This document shows, piece after piece, positions 47,292-55,065 of a DNA stretch of 64,000 nucleotides (its first letter is position 1; every line of letters starts with the position of its first letter). The notes under the pieces were generated by a model. The model was not told the DNA's origin. It saw nothing but the letters and a program-made list of their open reading frames with translations, and did not search any database. The position numbers were made by a program, and so were the translations under genes. This DNA is from Pseudomonas gingeri (lineage in GTDB: Bacteria > Pseudomonadota > Gammaproteobacteria > Pseudomonadales > Pseudomonadaceae), in contig NZ_JACAOR010000008.1 of NCBI RefSeq assembly GCF_013386115.1, forward strand, positions 404,671-468,670, given 5' to 3'.

Positions 47292-50213
47292 ATGAAAGAG
47301 CAACCGCTTGCCGAGCTCGACTTGCCCGAAGCCAAATTGCTGGATGCCGATGGCGGGCACCTTGACAGTCTTCTGGTGCCCTTGGACGGCACGCCTGTCG
47401 AAGTCCGATACCCCGATATGCTGCCGACCGACCTGATCCGCTTCTGCTGGCCGGGCCTGTTGCCGGATGAAGAGTTTGCCCCGATAGAGCCTGTGTACGG
47501 GAATGCCGATGGCGTGGTCCAGTTCAGGGTGCCCTATGACTATGTCGGCTATGTCCTGGACATGTATGCCAGTTTTTTCTACACGGTGACCCGCGATGAA
47601 GAGACGTTCAAGTCGCGGGCGGACACGGTCAGGATCACGCGACCGAGCACCTTTCCGCTTCTGCACCTTGTGCCGTTGATCGACAATACCCTGTTCCTGT
47701 CGGCGCTGAGTGACGATCATTTCACGTTGCAGATGGACCCCTGGCCGTTTATCACGTCGGACTGCCGGGTCACGGTGTGGGCGCATGTCGAAAAGCCCGG
47801 CGGTGAAAGAATCAACTTCCGTCTCGTGACACAGGAGCGGGTGACCGCGACGGATATCCGTGTCGGCTGGACTCGCCGGTTTTCCAGTGACGTATACGCC
47901 ACGAGCCCTTCCGGCAGCATACTGTTCTTCGATTTGTTTGCCTCTTTCGGCGGCCAGTCCCACAGCATCCGGTTCCTTCCAGGGATAGCCTTTGTAGGGC
48001 TGAACAAGGACCCCCTGCCTACCCCGGAGGTACCGCAAGCACCGGATGGGCTGTTGGACCTTGAGGTTGTCCGCGGTGACCCACAATGCCGGGTCGCCCG
48101 CTGGCCTTTCGCCCAGACGGGGCAGCCGACCTGGCTGCATGTCATCGGTGAGCTCGATGACGGAAGCTCATTGCGTATCGATGTGTTGCAGGGCGAGCCG
48201 TTTGTTCCCGATGGCGAATTCCAGGGACTGAGCACTCTCTTGCCACGTGGAGCACTGAAACAGCTGCGCGATGGCAGTTACTTGTCTGTGCACTTTGGTG
48301 TCAACAGTCATGGCCCGGCCGATGAGAGTACCGCGATCTGGTTTCCGGAACTGCGGCTCAAGGTGCTTCAGGAAGCCCTCGAACTGATTGCGCCAAGCGT
48401 ACTGCAGGCATCCGGTTCGCTGTTGAATCCGATCAATGCCATCGACGGCGCGACGGTGCGGGTTGCCTATGAGCACATGAGCATCCATCACATCATTCAC
48501 CCTTTCTGGACAGGGCAGCCCGGATTGGGCACACCTGTCTTGGGCTCTGCGTCCGGGAGTCGTGACGGTCATGTCGATTTCCCCGTGCCGCCTTCGGCAG
48601 TGACGGCCAATCTCGGTACCACCGTAGAGGTCGGTTACTTCGTGGAGTACAGGGGGCAGACACTCCCGTCACCCGAGTTGTCCCTGCAGATCATGGCCCT
48701 GGCAGGGTTGCCGACTCCCGCGGTGAGCCAGGCCACCCTTGACGTATTGGATCTCAACACGTTCGAAGGCGATATCGAGTGCACGGTGGAGCCTTGGGAC
48801 TTCATTGCCCGGGACCAACCCTGCTGGCTGTGGATCACGGGAGAATTGGAGGATGGTTCTCCCCATGTTCTCGAGGTGCTTGAGGGCGAACCCCTGCCGG
48901 CCGAAGGCGTGGTGCAAGGAGTGGTTGCGGGAGTGTTGCGGCACGAACTGGAGAAACTGGCGGATTGCAGCACGCTGACGGTGTATTTCGCGGTCAACTT
49001 CGATGGTCGCTCGGACAAGTCGTCGGCAGTCGTTTTTCCGCTGCTGGAGCTGCACCTTGTGCAAGAGAACCTGACGTTGCACGAGCCCTCGGTGCTGGAG
49101 GCGGTAGGCTCGACGCTGACACCGTTCAATGCACAGGACGGGGCCACCGTACGGGTGGAGTATGAGCGGATGAATGCTCGGCAGAGCATCCAGGTCCGCT
49201 GGCAACGTCCCGATGGCAGTTTTGTGCCGATTGACGCCCAGGACGGCAACAGTGATCCGGGTCATGTCGATTTCCATGTACCACGCGAAGCAGTGATTGC
49301 CGGAATGGGCAAGACCGTCCCCGTCAGTTATTCGGTGACCAGCCCGTGCAAGAATGCCACCTCGCCCTTGCTCCGGTTGAACATCCTGCTGCCCACGCGC
49401 CTGCCTGCGCCGGTGGTACGACAGGCGACCGGAGGCGTTCTGGATCTGCGGACTTTTGTTGGCAATGCCGATATCACGGTTGAAAAATGGTGGTTCATCC
49501 TGGCCGGGCAGAAGTGCTGGTTGCGTGGGGTCGGGACTTTGCAAAATGGCAGTAACTACACCTTCACGGTCATCAATGGCGCGGCCGTGACGTTGGATGA
49601 GGTGGGCAAGGGGCTGCACAGGATCTTGCAGCGGACGGTTCTCGACTCATTGAAAAATCAAAGCGAGCTGACCTTTACCTGCAAGGTCACCGCCGATGGC
49701 AGCACTCAGGAAAGCCAGGCGATCAGCTTTGTGCCGCTGACGTTGAAGGTGCTCAGGGCGGTCATCGACTACGAAAGATTCGAGACGGTCCCCTTGAAGA
49801 AGATCACGGCGGGGCAAAGCATCGAGGCGCCGACGATGACGGTTACCTTGTTGCCCGACTCTCGGGGAGAGGCCGGTATAATCCAATACACCGACAACAA
49901 CAATCCGGACATGGTCTCCGGGCACTCGCTCGCCATGAGCATTGCAAACTCGGGAACACAGCGTGCGCGCCTGGCGCTCAAGCTGGAGTACCTGCGGGTC
50001 AGATTTTCCTTCATGTACCTCAATCTGTCCGCGACGATCTTTTTCTATAACAAACAGGGGCGGCTCCTGGAAGAGCGTGCTCTCACAGGAGGAGGAACGG
50101 GGGTCATCAATTATTGGGTCGACTACTCTGCGCCCGTGGGTGAACGCATTGCCTCCGTGGAAGTGGTCAGTAACGATTACATCATCATGGACTTCTTTAC
50201 CCTGTGGGGCTGA
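47292..50213 (+). CDS. Gene E: alternating-module scaffold with LWG-type tip
   Basis: 973 residues, no signal peptide (MKEQPLAELDLPEAKLLDAD). The scaffold alternates two Ig-like modules. The A type starts LPTPxVxQAxxxxLDL, with CTVEPWDFI and CWLWITGELEDGS, at about 243, 472 and 703. The B type starts PSVLEAxGSxLxPxNA, with DGATVRVxYExM and GHVDFxVP, at about 362 and 593. Divergent B- and A-like modules fill 1-240. The tip (about 823-973) starts YERFETVPLKKITAGQSI and ends IMDFFTLWG. It matches the gene C tip and resembles beta-sandwich lectin-type domains (YLRVRFSFMYLNLSATIFFY). AGGAG lies 8 nt before the ATG. An upstream in-frame start is rejected because gene F lacks that sequence similarity. 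Confidence 0.82.
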   Translation: MKEQPLAELDLPEAKLLDADGGHLDSLLVPLDGTPVEVRYPDMLPTDLIRFCWPGLLPDEEFAPIEPVYGNADGVVQFRVPYDYVGYVLDMYASFFYTVTRDEETFKSRADTVRITRPSTFPLLHLVPLIDNTLFLSALSDDHFTLQMDPWPFITSDCRVTVWAHVEKPGGERINFRLVTQERVTATDIRVGWTRRFSSDVYATSPSGSILFFDLFASFGGQSHSIRFLPGIAFVGLNKDPLPTPEVPQAPDGLLDLEVVRGDPQCRVARWPFAQTGQPTWLHVIGELDDGSSLRIDVLQGEPFVPDGEFQGLSTLLPRGALKQLRDGSYLSVHFGVNSHGPADESTAIWFPELRLKVLQEALELIAPSVLQASGSLLNPINAIDGATVRVAYEHMSIHHIIHPFWTGQPGLGTPVLGSASGSRDGHVDFPVPPSAVTANLGTTVEVGYFVEYRGQTLPSPELSLQIMALAGLPTPAVSQATLDVLDLNTFEGDIECTVEPWDFIARDQPCWLWITGELEDGSPHVLEVLEGEPLPAEGVVQGVVAGVLRHELEKLADCSTLTVYFAVNFDGRSDKSSAVVFPLLELHLVQENLTLHEPSVLEAVGSTLTPFNAQDGATVRVEYERMNARQSIQVRWQRPDGSFVPIDAQDGNSDPGHVDFHVPREAVIAGMGKTVPVSYSVTSPCKNATSPLLRLNILLPTRLPAPVVRQATGGVLDLRTFVGNADITVEKWWFILAGQKCWLRGVGTLQNGSNYTFTVINGAAVTLDEVGKGLHRILQRTVLDSLKNQSELTFTCKVTADGSTQESQAISFVPLTLKVLRAVIDYERFETVPLKKITAGQSIEAPTMTVTLLPDSRGEAGIIQYTDNNNPDMVSGHSLAMSIANSGTQRARLALKLEYLRVRFSFMYLNLSATIFFYNKQGRLLEERALTGGGTGVINYWVDYSAPVGERIASVEVVSNDYIIMDFFTLWG

Positions 50214-50237
50214 GTACACTGAGTCTGTCTGACAAGA

Positions 50238-50263
50238 AACGGGGGAACGCGATGTTCCCCCGT
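50238..50263 (+). terminator. Hairpin 3' of gene E
   Basis: AACGGGGGAAC and GTTCCCCCGTT form a perfect 11-bp stem with a 4-nt loop, 25 bp past the stop. There is no T tract, so termination may be incomplete and gene F could receive read-through. Confidence 0.55.
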
Positions 50264-50353
50264 TCAGGAGGAACACGGGACCTGAGGCATGGTCCCGCAG
50301 CGTGGAACGGCAGTGAAAACCCGTCGGTCGGTTTTCCTCTTATTTAAGGTCAA

Positions 50354-50373
50354 GACTGTCATTTCTGACAGTA
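50354..50373 (+). promoter_or_regulatory. Lux-box-like dyad, copy 7 (gene F promoter)
   Basis: GACTGTCATTTCTGACAGTA with -10-like TCAAAT at 50396-50401, 22 nt downstream; gene F starts 91 bp past the box. Confidence 0.75.
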
Positions 50374-50463
50374 GACATTACCCCTTCCCGGAACTTCAAA
50401 TAAGGTCAACGCGCAGTGGCGGTGGGCGGCCGATGGCCCATGTTCCGAGCAGGAGTCGTCCTG

Positions 50464-53382
50464 ATGAAAGAAACACCGCTTGCCGAGCTCGATTTGCCCG
50501 AAGCCAAATTGCTGGATGCCGATGGCGGGCGCCTTGACAGTCTTCTGGTGCCATTGGACGGTACGCCTGTCGAGGTCCGATACCCCGACATGCTGCCGAC
50601 CGACCTGATCCGCTTCTGCTGGCCGGGCCTGCTGCCGGATGAAGAGTTTGCCCCGATAGAGCCCGTGTACGGGAATGCCGAGGGCGTGGTCCATTTCACG
50701 GTGCCCTATGACTATGTCGGGTATGTCCTGGACATGTATGCCCGTTTTTTCTACACGGTGACCCGCGATGAAGAGACGTTCAAGTCGCAGGTGGCCGATG
50801 TCAGGGTCGCGCGGCAGAGCACGTTCCCGCCGCAGAAAATATTGCCAGTGTTCGACAATACCCTGTTTCTGTCAGCGCTGAGCGACGATCATTTCATCCT
50901 CCAAATCGATGCCTGGCCGTTTATTACGTCGGACTGCCGGGTTACGGTATGGACTCATATCGAGAAGCCTGACGGCGAAAGAGACTACTTTCGGCTCCAG
51001 CACCGAGAACCGGTGACCGAGGTGGATATCCGTTTTGGCTGGCAACGCAGGTTTCCCAGTGACGTATACGCCACGTACCCTTCCGGCAGCATTCTCCACT
51101 TCGTTTTTCTTATGTCTTTCGGTGGGCAATCCCACGACATCATGTTCTGGCCGGGAATATCGTTTATCACGCTGAACAAGGACCCGCTGCCCGCTCCAAA
51201 AGTCGCCCAGGCCCGCGAAGGCATGCTCGATATCCGCACATTCGACGGCGATGCCGAGTGCACCGTGGCGCCCTGGCCGTTTATCCAGGCCGGGCAAAAG
51301 GTCTGGTTGCAGGCCACGGGGACCCGGCGCGACGGCAGCCTGCTCGAGATCGTGCTGATGCAGGGCGAAACGGTCACGGAAAGCGAGGTGGGCGAAGGGC
51401 TGAATCGTCCGCTGCCGCGTGAGGACCTGGAGCAACTGGCCGATCTGAGCCTGCTGACGGTCACCTGCAAGATTGATCATGGGCAGGGCGATGCCATTAG
51501 CCTGAAACCGCTGGAGCTGACGATGCATGTGCCGGTCAGGCTGGTCCTGCCGCCGCCCGGTGTCCGTGAATCGACCCAGGACGGGGCCGACGGCTGGCTG
51601 CTGAATCCGGTCAACACCACCGAGGGTGCAACCATCGTGGTGGCCTATAGCGGCATGAGCGCGGGGGATTGGGTCTGTCCCGCCTGGGAGGGTACGCCCG
51701 GGGCCGGTTCGCCGGCGCTTGAGTGCGGTGAGGTACGGGAAGGCGAAACGTCCATCGAGTTCCGGGTACCGCCGTCGGCCATCAGTGCGAACTTGCTCCA
51801 GACGGTCACGGTGTCCTATAGCGTGACGCAAAGCTCGGGCGTGTTCTGGCCCTCACCGCCGCGCCGGGTGACGGTGCTCGATATCAGCCAACTGCCGACA
51901 CCGATGGTGGAGCAAGCCACTGCCGGCAAGCTGGACCTCAATACCTTTGCCGGGGATGCCGATTGTGTGGTCGAACCCTGGGACTACCGGGCGCTTGGAC
52001 AGCCTTGCTGGCTCTGGGTGACCGGCGAGCTGGAGGATGGCAGCCCCTACAGCTTTCAGGTGCTCGCCGGCGAGCCGCTGGATGCCGAGTGGCTGGAGAC
52101 GGGCGTGAGCAGCCTGCTGCCACGTGCCCAACTGCAAAAGCTGGCGGACTGCAGTCGATTCGAGGTGCACTTCGCGGTGAATTTCAACGGGATTGCCGAT
52201 AAGCCCACGGCCACGCTGTTCCCGACCCTGACGCTGGAAATCACCCAGGAGGATTGGGTCCTGAAGGCGCCCACTGTCCGTGAGGCCGTCGGTTCGCTCC
52301 TGACCGTCTACAACGGCAGGGACGGGGTGACGCTGCGGGTGGAATACGAGGCCATCAATGCCCGGCACAGCATTCAGCCCTGCTGGCAACGCGATACCGG
52401 GGGCTGCCTGCCGCTGGAGCCGAAACCCGGTAACGACGAACCGGGGCATGTCGATTTTCATATTCCGCGCGAGGCGGTGATCCAGGGGATCGGCAAGACG
52501 ATACCGATCCGCTATACCGTCACCGGCCGCTGCAAGGTGGCGACTTCTCCGGATCTCGATCTGCAGATCAGCGTGCCCGTCCGGTTGCCGACACCGGTGG
52601 TGCCGCAGGCGACCCGAGGCATTCTCGACGTGCGTACCTTTATCGGCGATGCCACGATCACGGTGGAACCGTGGTGGTTCATCCAGCCGGGGCAGAAGGT
52701 CTGGTTGACGGGCCTCGGGGTCGGGAAGAAGGGCAATCCGGTGATCTTCAGGATCCTGCAGGGCGAGCCGGTGACGGCGGGCCAGGTCGGCAGTGGGCTG
52801 CGCTCGCCGGTGTCGCGTGCCCAGCTTGAGCAACTGGAAAACGTCAGCCCCCTGAGCTTCACCTGCAAGGTCACCGCCGATGGCAGTGCCAATGAAAGTG
52901 AGGCCGTGAGGTTCCCGGTACTGGAACTGACGGTACGCCTGCCCTTCGATGACCTGACCCCGTTTGACAACGGTGACTGGAACAGCTGGCTCAAAGGCCC
53001 CGCCGCGGCGGATCCCCGTGACCTGGTCATCAAGCACGAGGACGGTAACTGGTTCTTGTACAACTGGACGTACACGAATCAATCCAACGGTGTGTTTCTG
53101 TATCGAGACTACCGCGGCCTTGAACCGGGTATGAAATATGAGTTCAGTATTGCCATTCGACGCGTGAACGATGTGCCGAGCGCTCCCATAGTGTCTCTGT
53201 GGGTCGAGGGTAAATCATTGGTGGGACCTGTGACCATTTCTCATCAGAACTGGCAGACCTTGAAAGGTGTGTTTACCGCGACAGCCAGCACCATGCGCTT
53301 ACAACTGTATAACCATGTCGCGACCGGGCTGGGGAACGATTACGCGGTGGACAATGTGCGAGTAAGGGAACTGGGGCTGTAA
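50464..53382 (+). CDS. Gene F: alternating-module scaffold with carbohydrate-binding-module-like tip
   Basis: 972 residues. The first 100 are almost identical to gene E (MKETPLAELDLPEAKLLDAD), diverging afterwards. A modules begin at about 242, 477 and 708; B modules at about 364 and 598. The tip (about 826-972) is unrelated to gene E: it runs FDNGDWNSWLKGP, then LEPGMKYEFSIAIRRVND, NWQTLKGVFTATASTMRLQL and a final GNDYAVDNVRVREL. This is the pattern of CBM4/9-type jelly-roll carbohydrate-binding modules (N-terminal xNGDFxxW, internal YxFSxxxR, final DNVxV). No signal peptide. AGGAG lies 8 nt before the ATG at 50464. Dyad and leader are shared with gene E. Confidence 0.82.
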   Translation: MKETPLAELDLPEAKLLDADGGRLDSLLVPLDGTPVEVRYPDMLPTDLIRFCWPGLLPDEEFAPIEPVYGNAEGVVHFTVPYDYVGYVLDMYARFFYTVTRDEETFKSQVADVRVARQSTFPPQKILPVFDNTLFLSALSDDHFILQIDAWPFITSDCRVTVWTHIEKPDGERDYFRLQHREPVTEVDIRFGWQRRFPSDVYATYPSGSILHFVFLMSFGGQSHDIMFWPGISFITLNKDPLPAPKVAQAREGMLDIRTFDGDAECTVAPWPFIQAGQKVWLQATGTRRDGSLLEIVLMQGETVTESEVGEGLNRPLPREDLEQLADLSLLTVTCKIDHGQGDAISLKPLELTMHVPVRLVLPPPGVRESTQDGADGWLLNPVNTTEGATIVVAYSGMSAGDWVCPAWEGTPGAGSPALECGEVREGETSIEFRVPPSAISANLLQTVTVSYSVTQSSGVFWPSPPRRVTVLDISQLPTPMVEQATAGKLDLNTFAGDADCVVEPWDYRALGQPCWLWVTGELEDGSPYSFQVLAGEPLDAEWLETGVSSLLPRAQLQKLADCSRFEVHFAVNFNGIADKPTATLFPTLTLEITQEDWVLKAPTVREAVGSLLTVYNGRDGVTLRVEYEAINARHSIQPCWQRDTGGCLPLEPKPGNDEPGHVDFHIPREAVIQGIGKTIPIRYTVTGRCKVATSPDLDLQISVPVRLPTPVVPQATRGILDVRTFIGDATITVEPWWFIQPGQKVWLTGLGVGKKGNPVIFRILQGEPVTAGQVGSGLRSPVSRAQLEQLENVSPLSFTCKVTADGSANESEAVRFPVLELTVRLPFDDLTPFDNGDWNSWLKGPAAADPRDLVIKHEDGNWFLYNWTYTNQSNGVFLYRDYRGLEPGMKYEFSIAIRRVNDVPSAPIVSLWVEGKSLVGPVTISHQNWQTLKGVFTATASTMRLQLYNHVATGLGNDYAVDNVRVRELGL

Positions 53383-53424
53383 GGCTGATTCCAGCTTCTC
53401 CGGTTTCCCAGGACCTTTTGTCGG

Positions 53425-53444
53425 GACTGTCATTTTTGACAGTT
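53425..53444 (+). promoter_or_regulatory. Lux-box-like dyad, copy 8 (gene G promoter)
   Basis: GACTGTCATTTTTGACAGTT: same arms with one spacer change (TTTT). A -10-like TGGAAT lies at 53466-53471, 21 nt downstream. Gene G starts 115 bp past the box. Confidence 0.7.
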
Positions 53445-53558
53445 TCCGGGGTGTTGATTTGTTGTTGGAATGGCCTGGGGAAATGAAGGCATGGGCACGG
53501 TGGATTACTGCCCATGTCGGATTTTCTGATATCTGGTTTTATTAAAGGAGTCAGGGTA

Positions 53559-53912
53559 ATGACGGATTCAACAGAAGTGATTAAATATACTTTGCCACAA
53601 CCTCATCTTCTTGAACTTTCAGGTGATGTGCTTCACGTCCCGGATCTGGGAGGAGGGCCTGCCACCGCAGAGGTCAGGTACGATGGTATCAAGGCAGGGG
53701 ACTCCATTCTTCTTGTGGGGGATAGACTTGTAGATCGTTTCCAAATTCCCCATACGGTTTCCGCGTCTGAAGCGTCAAGCGGCAAGGCGACAATAAAGAT
53801 TGAAAATCGCCATTTTTTGTATTGGGGAGAGCATCTCGATCTCATAAACCTCTATTACGTCGTAAGTAATGTCGGTGAGTCAGTTCGACTTCTCTTTAGA
53901 TTAACCTACTGA
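53559..53912 (+). CDS. Gene G: single-module member of the cluster
   Basis: 117 residues, about the size of one Ig-like module of genes E and F. It contains LSGDVLHVPDLGGGPATAEV, VRYDGIKAGDSILLVGDRLV (compare VRVxYExMxxxDxIxVxW in B modules) and SSGKATIKIENRHFLYWGEH. No signal peptide. It is clearly more AT-rich than the neighbouring genes. AAAGGAG lies 8 nt before the ATG at 53559, so I reject the in-frame ATG at 53514. It may be a degraded or founder unit, or an independent partner of the large proteins. Confidence 0.75.
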   Translation: MTDSTEVIKYTLPQPHLLELSGDVLHVPDLGGGPATAEVRYDGIKAGDSILLVGDRLVDRFQIPHTVSASEASSGKATIKIENRHFLYWGEHLDLINLYYVVSNVGESVRLLFRLTY

Positions 53913-53966
53913 CAAATGAAACCAACAGGCGCCAGATCCAGGTGGATAGGCGGTTTTCCTGAAACT

Positions 53967-54006
53967 CTTTCCTTGCTGATGACTCGGCATTGATCCGCAA
54001 GGAAAG
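53967..54006. terminator. Hairpin between convergent gene G and abrB-type gene
   Basis: CTTTCCTTGC and GCAAGGAAAG are a perfect 10-bp inverted repeat separated by 20 bp in the gap between convergent genes. There is no clear T tract; it may serve as a weak bidirectional terminator. Confidence 0.4.
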
Positions 54007-54036
54007 GGTTGCTCGACCTGTAAGCCAGGCAGTCCC

Positions 54037-55065
54037 TCAAGCCTGCCGGCTCCAATAGCGAAACAACGGTTCCGCCAGAAACAGCACGAACAACAAGCGC
54101 ATCACCTGCATCGCCGTCACCAGCGGCACCGACAGTTGCAGGGTCTCGGCGGTCAGGCTCATTTCCGCGATACCGCCGGGCATCATGCCCAGGGTCAGCG
54201 AACGCAGATCGAGGTGGGTCAGCGCACTCAGGGCCCAGGCCGAGAGGCTGGCGATCAGCATGGTCAAGGCGGTGCCGATCAGTGTACGGCCCATGAACGA
54301 GGGCGCGCGGCGAAAGAATTCGCGATTGAAATGACAACCCAGGCCGCTGCCGATCAGCCATTGGCCGATCTGGCTGCCGCCGTTGGGCAGGCCGATATGC
54401 AGGTCCCAGGCGATGCTTACCGTCGCACTCACCAGCAACGGTCCGAACAACCACGGATTGGGCTGGCGCAAGCGCTGCCAGAGCCAGGCGAGCAGGGCGC
54501 CCAGGGGGAACAGCACGGCCAGCCAGCGCCAGTCGACGACACTCGCACCGCCCAGCGGCACGCCATCGCCGAGCAGGTACTTGAAGGCGGCCGGTACGCA
54601 CAGCACCACCACCAGCACCCGCAGGCTCTGTCCCGCCGCGACCCGGCTGAGCACCGCGCCATTGCGCGCGCCGAGGTTGACCATCTCCCCGGAGCCGCCC
54701 GGCATGCTGGAGAAGAACGCCGTGGCGCGATCCTCGCCAGTGCGCCGCAGCAACCAGACGCCGAGTACGCTGGAGAGGCTGGTGACCAGCGCGCCGAAAA
54801 AGATCAGGCCGAAATGCGCGAGGACCTGCTCCATCACCACCGGGGTGAAGTGCAGGCCGATGCCGATGCCGACCACCCACTGGCCGGTCTTGCGCCCGCC
54901 GGGGATTTCCGCCAGTTGCCAGGGAGTCAGGCAGCGCACCAGGATGATCGCCAGCAACGAGCCGACCATCCACGGCAGCGGCCAGCCGACCTGGCTGGCG
55001 AGGTAACCGCCGACCAAGCCGACCAGCGGCGTTCCCCACCAGTCCCTGAAGGCTTTCTCACGCAT
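54037..55065 (-). CDS. AbrB-family membrane protein
   Basis: 342 residues with two repeats of a hydrophobic unit. The motif GTPLVGLVGGYLASQVGWPL recurs in altered form in the second half, and FFSSMPGGSGEMVNLGARNG pairs with MMPGGIAEMSLTAETLQL. These MPGG-E-M repeats identify the AbrB family (PF05145), whose E. coli member is named after a putative ammonia monooxygenase; the substrate is not established. The ATG at 55065 overlaps the tctA stop by 8 nt, so it is probably the last gene of the tctCBA operon, a common linkage. Confidence 0.88.
   Translation of the reverse strand: MREKAFRDWWGTPLVGLVGGYLASQVGWPLPWMVGSLLAIILVRCLTPWQLAEIPGGRKTGQWVVGIGIGLHFTPVVMEQVLAHFGLIFFGALVTSLSSVLGVWLLRRTGEDRATAFFSSMPGGSGEMVNLGARNGAVLSRVAAGQSLRVLVVVLCVPAAFKYLLGDGVPLGGASVVDWRWLAVLFPLGALLAWLWQRLRQPNPWLFGPLLVSATVSIAWDLHIGLPNGGSQIGQWLIGSGLGCHFNREFFRRAPSFMGRTLIGTALTMLIASLSAWALSALTHLDLRSLTLGMMPGGIAEMSLTAETLQLSVPLVTAMQVMRLLFVLFLAEPLFRYWSRQA

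Noticed and set aside
39021-50213. Contact-dependent or polymorphic toxin system, based on the conserved scaffold and variable C-terminus
   Set aside because: The variable ends resemble binding domains rather than nucleases or deaminases. There is no immunity gene after each tip, no RHS or two-partner-secretion motif, and no PAAR or VgrG gene.
32000-54000. Genomic island or prophage carrying the modular proteins
   Set aside because: There is no integrase, transposase, tRNA target or flanking direct repeat, and base composition of most genes is similar to the chromosome. It is accessory in content, but a mobile origin cannot be shown from this window.
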